Shown: one piece after another, positions 1-10,929 of the stretch
How the letters are laid out: each line of letters starts with the position of its first letter
Position numbering within the stretch: position 1 is the first letter of the stretch
DNA from: Aphis gossypii
Lineage: Eukaryota > Arthropoda > Insecta > Hemiptera > Aphididae
Length of the DNA: 64,000 nucleotides
Direction: 5' to 3'
NCBI RefSeq assembly: GCF_020184175.1
Contig: NC_065530.1
Span: 18,887,260 to 18,951,259 of the forward strand
The notes under the pieces: model-generated
What the model was told of the DNA's origin: nothing
What the model saw: the letters and a program-made list of their open reading frames with translations, nothing else
Database searches by the model: none
Translations under genes and position numbers: made by a program

Positions 1-2210
1 ACTTTGTTTAAAATCACTGAAAAAGTCTAAACTATTATATGCTTATACCTAGTACAGAATATCAAACTTATAATAGATCCTACATGTACCTATATTTAAT
101 CCTATTCTATGTATAACAAATTAGTATTATAATAATATGTATAGTAATAATATAATATATTATTATAAAAATATTTGACAACGCCACTGTAATGTATCTA
201 TAAGATATTATATATGTGAATAGAATATCACCGGACTTATTTCAGATACATATAAATATTGAGTGGTATAGTATAATAAAAATAAACTGTATTTTGTCTT
301 TAAATATTTTAAATAGAAAAGTTATCATTGATTGTAATAAAATATTTAAGTAGGTTGTACTAATATTGTTCCGCGGTACCAATGACGTACGATTCATGTG
401 CTTATACAATGCCATTAGTTTCATGCTTTTACCGATATTAGTATGGTTTTAATAGAATTTATTTTTAAATAAATGTGGTCTAAATAAATAATTTAAATAT
501 TATGCTTATAAAAATCAGTTATAATTTTTTAGTTAAATATATATAGATATAAATAAAAGTGAGCAAATACTTTATTTATTTATTTATTTTTTGACGAAGT
601 GAAAGCATATCTTGATGTACTTTGGACATAGTTTAAGTAAAAGATTGTAGAATTATACTCGTACATTTTACTTAAATTAAATAGGTAAGTTATGATCACA
701 AGAAGTGTTTATAACGAAACAAACTTTCTATACAGTTATCAATTTATCATTTATCATATGATTATAGATTATACGCTGAATATTTTAATAAATATTTTTA
801 TTCAATATATTATTATTTTTTTAATAATAATTTTTTTAAATTTAATGGATTAATTTAATTAGGTGTTTTTAAATATTTTATATATATTTTTTTTCTGCTT
901 ACAGTTTAAATGCAACAGGGACTTTATAATTTAATTTATTTTATTGATATTATATACAAATTAAAAGTGAAAATGAAATGATTAATTTTATTTATCAAAT
1001 ATTCAAACGGAAATTAAGTGATATTATTTTATAATATAATTGTATCGAACGATTTATTTGAATGATTTGAATAAATCGTTATATAATAGTATAAATAATC
1101 CATAAAATGTCTCGGTAACTATTATTTCGATTCTCTAATTAAAATAGTTAGGAAAAATAATCAAATAACTTGATTATTTCCATCAACCGTAGAAACACTA
1201 AAAACCCATCAGAGAGGGTGATTTCAATTTATCGTTCGTATCACCAGTGGCTTACTTGAAGGCGTTTGCAGCATACTACATCACGCGGGTACAATAACGG
1301 GCATAATTATATATAATACGACTGAAGCGCGTGGGTAGTATACCGTCATTTAACGTGAACACTGAACAGTGATCACATTGCAAGTACCACGTGTTTAAAA
1401 TCCGTTTAGTAGGTAGTAGATTTTAGTAAAAAAGTATATTTTACTCTCTTTTTTTAGTTAAATTTCATTAAAACTTGTTTTTATATCTAAGTTTTAAAAA
1501 TGTAATATAAGATTAATCATAAGTAGTTCATACTAAAACTATAAAATCTAGAAAAACCATTTAAACACATAAATTTTTTTACAAATATTCGAGCTCAAAT
1601 TTTGATGAAATAACTAATTATTTGAAAGATAAAAAATGATTTTGATTATTCTTTATAATTTAAAAATATTATTTGTGAGAACTTACAATTTTTACTTTTA
1701 ATAACCTAACCTTTGTTATTGTCGTTATTTTTTTAAACAAAATTTCAGTATTTTTTTAATATGTAATAATTATTTTACGGTGAATATCCAATATTTGATT
1801 AATGTTCTAAGTTTAACTTCAAATCTTCATAAAAAAAATTAATTTAGCTTTCAGGAAATGTTTTCTATACATACAATATAGATTGAAAATTATAAAAATC
1901 TTCTGTTAAATTTTCAAATCTTTGCTATGAGAACAAAAATCTCAATACATTTCTAAGTTCTAACTACAAAATAATTCATATGTTTTTGTGATTAAAACGA
2001 ATTTTGTTAAAATTCAAAATTTGAGTGATTCAAAAAAAAAATAAAAATAATTTGAGCATACAATAGATTCAACATATAGTTGAATAATTTAAGCTATTTT
2101 AATTATTTAATTTATCCTAATTAGGTTTAAAATAATTAATTGAATTTAGAATTTAGGGTTGTAGTTATAATTATTATTCATATAAACTTTTACTTTTTTG
2201 TTTCCAACAC
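1..2210. other. AT-rich intergenic DNA, no gene seen
   Basis: No coding stretch beyond chance ORFs was found on either strand. A small perfect inverted repeat lies at 1048-1080 (11-bp arms AACGATTTATT/AATAAATCGTT around an 11-nt loop). A slightly GC-richer patch at about 1200-1400 contains a TATATAAT-like string, but no ORF follows it. Confidence 0.6.
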
Positions 2211-2216
2211 ATGTGA

Positions 2217-2372
2217 TTTTTTCCGGAAGAACTCGTGTTCGATGACCAACGTTTAATCCAATGGAAATCTCATGAGCAAGTGTTAAGGTAGAATGCAATG
2301 GCAAGAGAATTCTTAGGCATTCCGGTTTTGAATCTACGACTGGATTGAATGGACGAACCTATAACAACATGT
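2217..2372 (+). pseudogene. hAT-family transposase remnant (C-terminal dimerisation region)
   Basis: One frame, with CCG at 2223-2225, reads FPEELVFDDQRLIQWKSHEQ, then a stop, then NAMAREFLGIPV. The known hAT C-terminal dimerisation block has the form 'D-x-L-x-W-W-K-x-x-E ... L-A-R-x-F-L-x-I-P', and the order and spacing here match it. In-frame stops and the loss of the following SER-F-S block mean it is a dead fragment. Flanking DNA is AT-rich, and I could not define terminal inverted repeats or a target duplication. The match is from memory of the family consensus. Confidence 0.45.
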
Positions 2373-2563
2373 TTATCAAGTAAAGTCAACTAAGTATTGT
2401 TTATTGACCATTCGGCGATCCCGTAATCTAATAGAATAACATACTATTAGAGTGATTATGTATAGAAAAGACTTCTGATTGGTCCAATAGTTATACCACG
2501 TTCAATATTATAAAAAAAACAATATTGTTTGTATTATTTTAAAATTTGTTTTTCACATTTGTT

Positions 2564-3911
2564 TTTAGATTCTGAATGAAGTGATGAATGTATTTATTTT
2601 ACAATGATGTGTGTGTGTTTTTTTTTTTTTGTATTTGTGTACAGCATAACTAGTCGAAATAATGCTTCAATTTCAAACATTGGGGTGGTTTCCAGTGAAT
2701 ATCCTTGGTGCATTATACGTAGAGGTAAAAAGTAAACATTTTCCAACAATTTTCAAAAAAAATTGAGAAAACCAAAAAACAAGTGACGAAAAACGGGTAT
2801 TTTCACGCAAAACCAGTATTGTAACTCAAAAACTAATCACTGTAAATACTTGAAATTTTCACCACATGTATATATTATCGTTATTAATACATGGCTAAAT
2901 TTTCGAAATATTTTGACTTTATTTGAGCTATTTATAGACCACTGAAATTTTGGATTTTTCTGAGAATATTTTTTGAAGTGTCGATAAAAAAATTTTGGAT
3001 GACCAAAAAAATTTTAAAATATAATATAAGTTTTCTTATGAGTTGTCCTTATTGTAATTAAAAAAAAATCAAAAATCGTTAGTCACAATTTTTTTGTTAT
3101 AGGCGTTTATAGTTCAAATTTTTACGAAATCTGTCGAAAACGCGAAAATTTGCAAGTAATTTTGATGTTGAAAAATCATGGAATTTTTTGTGTTTATAAC
3201 TAAGAATTGAAAATACAACACTAAGTTTTCCATAAGTTGTCCTTCAAGAAGCTATAAAGAAAACTCGACGTATCATTATAGAAAAAATTTTAAGTGAGTT
3301 TGATTTTTAAATTTTTACTAAATAGCTTAACGAAAACGATTTATCATCAAACGATTTTAAATATTTGTTATTATTTAAAAAGTATAGGTCGTAGATACTT
3401 GAAATTTTTGCTAGTTATTTATATTGGCATTTTCTATACAAGATTTAATTTTCAAAATATTTTGAGTTTTTTGAGCTATTTATAGACAACTGAAATTTTC
3501 AATTTTTCTGAAATTTTTTTTTTGAATTGTCGATAAAATTTTTTTGGCCCAATCAAAATACTTGAAAATTGTATACAAAGTTTCTCATATGTTATTCTTA
3601 TATAGATTAAAAATTATAAGAACACATTGGCACAAATTTTTTTTATTAGCATTTGAAGTTCAAATTTTGACAAAAATTCGTCAAAATCATGAATATTTGC
3701 AAATTATTTTGTAGTTCAAAATTCATAAAATTGTTTGTATTTATATCTAACGTTAAATATTCTAGACTGACAAATCATCTCCGTTCAGAATCGTTTTTCG
3801 TATACAATGATACCTATCATTGCATTCAAATTTAACTTACCCTAGCCCGAGGTCCACCCCACCCCCTATACAGCCCCTCTACAGCAGAGCGGTACCCACT
3901 TGCCGACTTTT
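2564..3911 (-). mobile_element. Dispersed aphid-type repeat, near full-length copy
   Basis: Read on the minus strand, the element starts near 3911 with a GC-richer head: GTGGGTACCGCTCTGCTGTA, then a block with ATTGTATACGAAAAACGATT and CTGAACGGAGATGATTTG. It ends near 2564 with AATACATTCATCACTTCATT followed by CAGAATCTAAAA. The AT-rich body repeats a module (TTTTTTGAGCTATTTATAGA, ACTGAAATTTTC, GTCGATAAAA) twice, at about 2820-3110 and 3360-3680. No open reading frame survives. Related ends recur near 4890, 12020, 26335, 27549, 40160 and 44290. It looks non-autonomous; I cannot name the family. Confidence 0.6.
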
Positions 3912-3944
3912 TTTTTGTTATTATAAAATAATCATAATAAAAAA

Positions 3945-4388
3945 AAAAGAAAAGTTTTTTCAGAAAAATTGAAAATTTCAGTGGTCTATAAATAACTCAA
4001 AAAAAGTCAAAATTTTTTGAAAATTTAACTGTATATAGATAACACTAACATAAACATTTAGTAAAAATTTCAAGTATTTACAATGATTAGTTTTTGAATT
4101 ACAACCATATAAAATAACGATTTAGTCGAAAACTGGTTTTACGTAAAAATTCCCGTTTTTTCGTCATTTTTTTTTTGGTTTTTCTCGATTTTTTTGAAAA
4201 CTGTTGGAAAATGTTTACTTTTTACCTCTATAATGCACCAAGGATATTCACTTTTCCATCGGAAACCACCCCTGAAGTTTGAAGCTTTATTTCGACTTGT
4301 TATGCTGTACAGTGTACACAGGAAAGAGAAAAATACACACATCATTGTAAAATCAATACATTATCATTTCATTCAGAATCTAAAATAT
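3945..4388 (+). mobile_element. Partial plus-strand copy of the same repeat
   Basis: This block is an inverted, diverged copy of 2566-2990. It contains TGAAAATTTCAGTGGTCTAT, AATGATTAGTTTTTGAATTA, TTTACCTCTATAATGCACCA and the terminal TTCATTCAGAATCTAAAA. With the minus-strand copy at 2564-3911 it forms a long imperfect inverted repeat of arms about 430 bp. ORFs reported across it on both strands are by-products of the repeat. Confidence 0.6.
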
Positions 4389-4399
4389 TGGGACTAGAT

Positions 4400-4895
4400 T
4401 TTTGATATATTTTGATTAAGAAACTAACAGCTTATGAGGAGCTTTGTACCTATCACATTTTTAAGCATTTCTACTCAGTTTAAATTCTCTTTTGTCAATA
4501 AATAATTTAAAAAGAATCAAAATATTTTGAAATTTGATCGTAAACAGAAAATAATAATACCACCATTTGGCGACAATTTCAAGTATCTGTGTTTATTCGG
4601 TTTTGAGTTACACACACGAAAAAAATAATTAACATAAATTGAATTTGCGTAAAAATATTACCGTTCGACCTTAATTTTTGTTTATATTTTATGGATTATA
4701 AACAAAGGATAACTTAGAATTTTAAATTTTTATCTCTTCAGAGTAGATCTAAACTTGGTTCAAAACCAGAATCAAAATTGAAAATCGAAGCATTTTATCG
4801 AATACTTATCGTGTATAAAATAAAAAATACACACACATGTCGTTATATAAAATCAATAGGTACATTCATCGCTTCGATCAAAATCTTAAATAAAT
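4400..4895 (+). repeat. Third, degenerate end fragment of the dispersed repeat
   Basis: The block ends with TACACACACATGTCGTTATA, then AAAATCAATAGGTACATTCA and TCGCTTCGATCAAAATCTTAAA, a degraded form of the terminal motif seen at 4388, 12018 and 27549. The body has the diagnostic GTTTATTCGGTTTTGAGTTA. It lies directly downstream of the previous copy in the same orientation. Confidence 0.45.
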
Positions 4896-4969
4896 GTGAG
4901 TATAACCACCTCGATTAATCACATTGTTTGTTGCACCCATTGAGTCACACGTAATACGTTGGTCATGTA

Positions 4970-5236
4970 CACGTGCTGTACAGTACAAGCATTGGTTGGC
5001 GGCTGTTTACATAATGTCAAAACGTTAAATAATAATTACAGCACACGCGAGTCAGCGTCAATCCGCGGCTGTCTTGCAGCACGCGTCACGTGTACCATGA
5101 ACTGGTGTATGCGCGGTGTCTCCGCATCGCGGCTCTACGACACTCCGCGTCATCGCTACTGTACTACCCTGTTCCGGTGCACGTGACTTGTGGGTCGTTT
5201 ATGCGGACCCACACGGCGTGCCGCGACCGTATATAA
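4970..5236 (+). promoter_or_regulatory. TATA promoter with clustered CACGTG/CACGCG motifs
   Basis: A GC-rich, CpG-rich upstream region contains palindromic CACGTG at 4970-4975, 5087-5092 and 5180-5185, and CACGCG at 5044-5049 and 5080-5085. These are class B/C E-box cores that bHLH or bHLH-Orange repressors can bind in insects. A TATATAA box lies at 5230-5236. A plausible initiator (TACAGTCGTTC) follows at about 5259-5269, the usual 28-30 bp downstream. The next gene begins at 5502, which implies a 5' UTR of about 240 nt. Confidence 0.5.
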
Positions 5237-5501
5237 CCCCACGGTGCCGAAGATTCCGTACAGTCGTTCACTCGCGTCCGTTGTTCATTTACACACGATA
5301 TCTCGTCTAATCATAAAATCGTAATAATATCATTTTACATATTATTATATATTATACCGAAGTGGTGACCGCGGTAAATCAAAAGCCAAGTGGGTGTATA
5401 TTCGATATTTTATATACTTCGCTCGTACAACTGTTACGGTCACTCATCGAAATCCGTTCGTTCCAGTAACGGCAGTCAAGGGCATTACTATTGACCACGT
5501 C

Positions 5502-6035
5502 ATGCCGAGCTACGACGACCAGACTACCGACCCAACAGCGGGACAACGCGATTGCGGTTCATACATGTCTTGCAACCTAATGATGTACGAAGACGGTGGT
5601 GGAGGCGGTGGTGGTGGCAGCGGCAGCAGTAGTAGTGGTGACGACTCAAATTTCAGTGGAAACGGAGGCAGCGATTTTTACGAGGATTCCGGAAGTTGGT
5701 CAGAGGACGGTATCAGCTGTGTGGACGCCAACACCTCTTTGTGTGGCAGTGCCGACGAGGGTTGCTACAGCGGAAAATCGTCATCGATCCGCGGTGGCGA
5801 TGGCAGCAGCAGCAACGGAAGTAACAGTGATTGCGGCGGTGGCGGTATCAACAGGGGCAAGTGGTTGAAGTCGTTGCGCACTGTTATCGACCGGATGGTC
5901 GGGACCGAGAGCAAGGGCCGTGGCCAGAAGAGGGCTGTGAAGACCATCCTCCGACCACCAACTACTTACAAGTACGTCATAGGCATGTCCGGGTTCCCGT
6001 CTAAGGTTCCTGTTTATCCGAAAACCAACATGTGA
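5502..6035 (+). CDS. Unrecognised Gly/Ser-rich 177-aa protein with basic helix and compact C-terminal motif
   Basis: I do not recognise this protein. The open frame extends upstream without an ATG; the first ATG in frame is at 5502 (context GTCATGC), giving 177 aa, and the TGA is at 6033-6035. There is no signal peptide. Residues 1-30 are acidic/polar. Residues 31-118 are low-complexity, with a Gly run at 32-39, Ser/Asp/Gly repeats and six Cys overall. Residues 119-145 (GKWLKSLRTVIDRMVG, then SKGRGQKR) look like a basic amphipathic helix. Residues 154-174 (TTYKYVIGMSGFPSKVPVYP) look like a compact conserved motif. A coding frame this GC-rich in AT-rich DNA, with TATA box and AATAAA, argues for a real single-exon gene. 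A basic helix plus short C-terminal motif is reminiscent of Bearded-family Notch-pathway proteins, but the diagnostic Bearded motifs are absent; that link is speculative. Confidence 0.65.
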   Translation: MPSYDDQTTDPTAGQRDCGSYMSCNLMMYEDGGGGGGGGSGSSSSGDDSNFSGNGGSDFYEDSGSWSEDGISCVDANTSLCGSADEGCYSGKSSSIRGGDGSSSNGSNSDCGGGGINRGKWLKSLRTVIDRMVGTESKGRGQKRAVKTILRPPTTYKYVIGMSGFPSKVPVYPKTNM

Positions 6036-6582
6036 ACCAAACTCACCGCTACCGTTCTATCGCCGTACCTGCTACACTTTTGGAACCTCATCGACTATAT
6101 ACACATCAACCTCCGTTTATCTTCGAATTTTTGTACCACCTCCACCCTCTCCTCCACCTTCAACTCCATCACCATCGCCATCACCATCGTCATCACCATC
6201 ACCACCACCATCGCCACCGCCTCCACGGTTGCATCTGTCAAGACACTCTATCATTTGAGAATTTCGTGACGTCTTTCATGCCGTTGCACTTTGATCACGT
6301 GTGGACATTGCTTACCTAGAGCAATGCTCATCCATTCCACCGTCACGTCATGGTTTGAAAAAAAGGTATATATATATTATCGGCTAAATTGTTCCACTGA
6401 GTCTTAAATCAATAGAAATCAGCCATTTGATGAATAGGCTGAATTAATACTATTTATTTTTTTTTTGGTTTCTTAATAATTAATTTACGACGTGAGAGTT
6501 GTAATGTTAGATTTTTAAATGTATAAATTATTTTTTGAAAAAAATGCTCCTATATCTCGATTTTACTATGCTATATAATAAA
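6036..6582 (+). other. 3' UTR of the 5502 gene with CAY trinucleotide tract
   Basis: The 3' UTR runs from the stop to an AATAAA at 6577-6582. It contains an imperfect CAC/CAT trinucleotide tract at about 6165-6226 that produces a spurious His-rich ORF in another frame. A short hairpin near 6419-6443 (TCAGCC, 12-nt loop, GGCTGA) is also present. The ORF over 6032-6319 has no ATG start and overlaps the stop, so I treat it as non-coding. Confidence 0.5.
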
Positions 6583-6599
6583 CTAACACGATTTTAAAT

Positions 6600-9500
6600 A
6601 TTTATATTATATTAATTAAAGTTTTTGAGGCTCGGTGGACCTAATAGCCTACGGAGTCGATGCAAAATCGGCGGAATCCGTGTACGTTCATATATATTAG
6701 GTATTTACTATACGTATAATGTAAAAATAGTACAACCTAACCATAGCTATAGGTGCCTATCATCCTTGTGTCATATCCTTTATCATATACAAGTATTGTC
6801 CATCAATAACGTATCCTGCATGTTTTTATACCAAAAAAATGTTTTCATTTATAGTGATTTCTGACCTATCTTATATTTAAATGAACGGTTATTATAGCTA
6901 TGGATTAAAAAAAATATTTCTAAATAGTCTAGAAATTAAAATCACTTATATACTACGATAGTCATATTGCCGCCGGATAGGACACATTTAAAATATCATT
7001 ATGAAAAAAAAACTTGTCAATTTCATCATAAAAAGGTTTTTTTTTTTAAATATGATATTTTACTTGTGATAATTTTAGTAATTTTGCAATAGTATAAACT
7101 ATGCTTAAATATTTTTCATTGTACAAAATTTAATATTGTTTGATCCTCGTAGTCATTTCCCATTTGAAATCTAGTGTATAATACGTTATTATAAAATTAT
7201 TATGTATTAGGCTTAGGTACACAATTTTCTTGGTAAGATTACATTTAAACATTTTTGATGTGACTGTATTTTAAATAGTACAGTTTGAAATAAAAATAAT
7301 AATTAATATTAAAAATATAAGAGAGATTTATAATACTGAAATATATGAAACATTATTATTAATCTATACCCTATATAGTACATATTATAACTTTCATGTA
7401 ACAATTACTATGCCTCTCAATTAGCGTGTGATTTTAATGTGTTTCGTATGAATTAAATAGATGTCGATAGAAATGTAACAATAAAAATAAATACTATGAT
7501 GTGAAATTACTGTTTTGAATTTTTTGAAATATTAGGTTCTGAATCTGGTTTTGATTTATTTATAATTTTAGTACATATGCATGGTAATTCTATTCGTTAT
7601 TTCTTAGGTATTCGTGGATAATAACTGATCGCTATAATATGATAAATTATTGATCATGAACTATTTTCCATAAATATTCATAAACATTGTTTATTATTTC
7701 TGAGATGATTTAGACAATATTATCTATGAATAAATATCATAGATCGTAAGTAATGTTTACAAAGTATTCATTTATATAAACAATATAACATATATTAAAA
7801 CTAAAAAACAATGTTAAAACGTAACTGACATTTTTTTTAAATACCTACTATTTTAGAAAATAATTGTCTACACACCTCTTCTTTACCCCAATCAAAAATC
7901 ATACTGTCACTCCCTTACATTGGACTTTTTATTGTAGCAGCTAATATATTCTTATTAGAATGAAAAAAAGTGAAAAGTTATTTTAGAAATAAAATTATAT
8001 AGAGTATGTTATTTAGATTACGTTTACGTTGTTGTATAATCCCACTCCCAAAACCAAAATCCTAGATGTACACTGAATATATTATGTATGTAATATAATA
8101 ATTAAAATAATAATTGTGATAGTAGCAATGGTTCTTATTCCTTAATGTACCAAAAAAAACATGAGAAAAAATATAAATTGCGCGTTAGTATTAATGAGTG
8201 ATAAGTAATAAATATATTTTTTGTTTGGTTTTAACTTTTTAAGTATATCAAAAATTCGATCTATTTTTATAACTAGAGTTGAGATTTAGATTTAATGTCA
8301 TTTTTATTATTTTTATAAGTGGAAAAGATATTTCATGGAATTCTAATTTGTTTAATGATATTTTTTTTTTTTGAAAATTTTTAACAAATTTAACTTTTTG
8401 GGGTATTTTTTTTAATGGTTTTAGAGCATTTTCTAAGTTCTTAGAACAATATTTTAATTATTTAATTTTAAGTGACTAACGTGAAGTAGATATGTAATTT
8501 TCGTCAACCTTTCTTTTCATGTATACAAATATTACAAATAAATAATATGCAATAACAATACTTCTATTTTAATGTTTGAAATGTTTTAAATTATCTTTTG
8601 GAAAAACCACTTTTTTTCAATACGTTTCTGTTTTATATTATTTTTAATATGTAAAAAATATTTTTGTACATATCTAATGATTTTAAGATTTTTAACATAT
8701 TTTTCGTGATTTTTGAGAGCAATAATGCAATAACTTATATAAGATATTATCTTATATAAAGAAATTATTCATTTACATAATTAATATTATTCATTGTTAA
8801 TATCATACTATTGTCTATTTAAGTGTGCAACCATTTTGTACTGTCGCGTAAGAAAAGTTAATCGAAGTACACTAGTATGGCTGCTGCTGATTTGAAGTAG
8901 TTTTCTTTCGAATATTTCTGAAAAATAAAAAATATCTTGTAAATCTAACGAATTAAATAATACTAAAATTGTCATACTATTTACGTATGCTATTTTATGT
9001 ACATATTAATAGGAAATTGTATAAAGCTAGAATCCTTCAATAATTCATTTAAGACATACATTTTAAGTGATATTTACTTTGTTTGTGTTTAACAAATTTT
9101 TCTAGTCGCAAATGTAGTGTTTCGATAGGCATTCTAATTGTAATTATATTATTATCATCTTAAAAATGCATTAAATTTAAATTTAAATAAAAATAGAAAA
9201 TATATCAGCGTTTAAGAGCAAACGAAGTATTTCTTATTGTTATCGTTAAAGTTCACTTCCATGATTTCGACATCCAGTGACCGTGTCTATTTGAATTACT
9301 ATCGATTAGATTTAATAAATAATATATATATATATTATACCTATTATATACAACATAAAGTGTATTGGAATATCATTTTATAAATAGTTAGGAGGGTCAT
9401 AAAAGATAGTTTTCAATGTAGGAAACGATTTAAGTATAATATGATACTATAAATATAAGATAATCAATCAACATTAAGCGTGAGTATAATGGCAATGAAT

Positions 9501-10360
9501 TAGTTTAAATTAAAATTAAAATGTTTTTATCATTTTTGGATAGACGTGTTAGATAGGTGGTGTTATTTACTTATAGGCGTGTAGGTGGAAGCAGAATAAT
9601 GTGGAATTAAACACGAAAAGAAAAATACTAGAAAATTCGAAAAAAATTGATGACCACACAGCTAAATCCGATCAACGTTCATGAAATAATGAACTTAGTA
9701 TGACTTGGTAATAATTTTATCCTTCACGCTGAATATAATAACATAAAAAGATGTACTACGTTTAAGTCAGTTTGAATGTATACTGACTGAAAATATCCAT
9801 TATGATATCACTATACTATTACATATTAAGAATTTGATGTCTTACTAGTAATTTTACTCTATACAAATTTGAAATTATTTTTTATTTAAAAAAATATTAT
9901 GGTAAATTATGCCAATAAAAGTATTGGTTAAAAATTCATTGACTATTTAGGTTTCAATTTTTTTCTATAGAATAACGTGCAATATAAAAACATATTTTGG
10001 AATTAATCATATATAAAATATTTAAAAAACAAATATCTTTATAATATATTATCTTTTCCTTATATTGTTTATATTATACTTCATATTTTTAATATGTAAC
10101 TTTCTACTTTCAATACAGGGTCCGCTTAAAATAAGTATCATTTGTCTCAATTGTCTTAGTAAAAAAAAAAAATAAATAAATAAACAAAAAACAAACACGT
10201 GCTTGTTGCGATTCACGTGGACTCTTCGAAGTTTCTCTGACTTTCATTTGTATTATAAAAGCAGTAAAAGTTTGTAAGGCAAATAGTCATATTTATGTAG
10301 CGGTAGTTCATGAGCTGTGGTTATAACGAATTTTATATAATAAGTAAATAACAATACACT
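6600..10360. other. AT-rich intergenic DNA, no gene seen
   Basis: Only short chance ORFs occur on both strands. No RNA gene, splice-compatible coding exon or clear terminal inverted repeat was found. Confidence 0.55.
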
Positions 10361-10364
10361 AATA

Positions 10365-10921
10365 CAGGGTGTTTCATAAAGAACGTAGTTTTTAATTTTG
10401 CTATAAATCAATTTCATTTTATAAGAAATACATTATTAATGGTAGATATTATTTCACTATGACTTGAGGTTTAAGTGTGAAATACAATATCGTGCATCCC
10501 CTCTGGCCCCTCTAATCACCCGATACGCAATGACTCTGTTATCATTCCACCTGTCCAAAAGCCACTCCAAACGGTTACTCGCTGTGGATGCATTTGTTTT
10601 TCCATGCTTACCCTTGGGTTTTCATTTCCCAAAATTTGACAATTTTTTTTATTGACATATCCACTAAACTGAAAATGTGCCTCATCAATAAAAATTATTT
10701 TTTTTCACAAAATCAACACCGGACGTTGATTTTTTAAAACCCAATTAACGAATTGAATTATATACCGCTTCATAACGATAAATAAACAAAGTTACTAGCA
10801 CTAAACACAATCAATTAAAAACTCAACAATTATAAATGATAGAAATTATAAGAATAGTGCCACCGACCTAACAACAAAAAATTACCCTGAATTTTAAAAA
10901 CTACGTTCTTTATGAAACACC
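10365..10921 (-). mobile_element. Short Tc1/mariner-type element with inverted termini
   Basis: The left end is CAGGGTGTTTCATAAAGAAC followed by GTAGTTTTTAA. The right end, read inverted, is AGGTGTTTCATAAAGAACGT followed by AGTTTTTAA. This gives a terminal inverted repeat of about 28 bp, with the first few bases of the right end lost or diverged. TA dinucleotides flank both sides (10363-10364 and 10922-10923), as expected for TA-targeting Tc1/mariner elements. The 557-bp length is far too short for a complete transposase, so this is an internally deleted copy. A transposase fragment lies inside on the minus strand. Confidence 0.75.
10517..10700 (-). pseudogene. Tc1/mariner (IS630 superfamily) transposase fragment
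   Basis: The minus strand has an uninterrupted frame of about 60 codons containing IIFIDEAHFQFSGYVNKKNC, then QILGNENPRVSMEKQMHP, then QRVTVWSGFWTGGMI. The known transposase family carries the second catalytic Asp in a D-E-A-H-F block. This is followed by G-Y-V-N-x-Q-N, W/L-G-x-E-N-P and H-P-x-R-V-T-V-W in this order and spacing, so the assignment is firm. The N-terminal DNA-binding domain, the first Asp and the last acidic residue are missing, and a TGA interrupts after ESLRIG. It cannot encode an active enzyme. Confidence 0.8.
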
Positions 10922-10929
10922 TAGATGTC

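Noticed and set aside
4139..4397. Overlapping ORFs of 68 and 67 codons on opposite strands
   Set aside because: They lie wholly inside an inverted copy of the dispersed repeat, and related non-open sequence exists at 2640-2800.
5596..5947. Ala/Val-rich and Pro/Leu-rich ORFs
   Set aside because: They are frame and strand shadows of the Gly/Ser-rich 5502 gene.
6032..6319. His-rich 95-codon ORF
   Set aside because: It has no ATG start, overlaps the stop of the 5502 gene, and its His run comes from a CAC/CAT trinucleotide repeat in the 3' UTR.
10464..10655. Plus-strand ORF of 63 codons
   Set aside because: It is antisense to the mariner transposase fragment.
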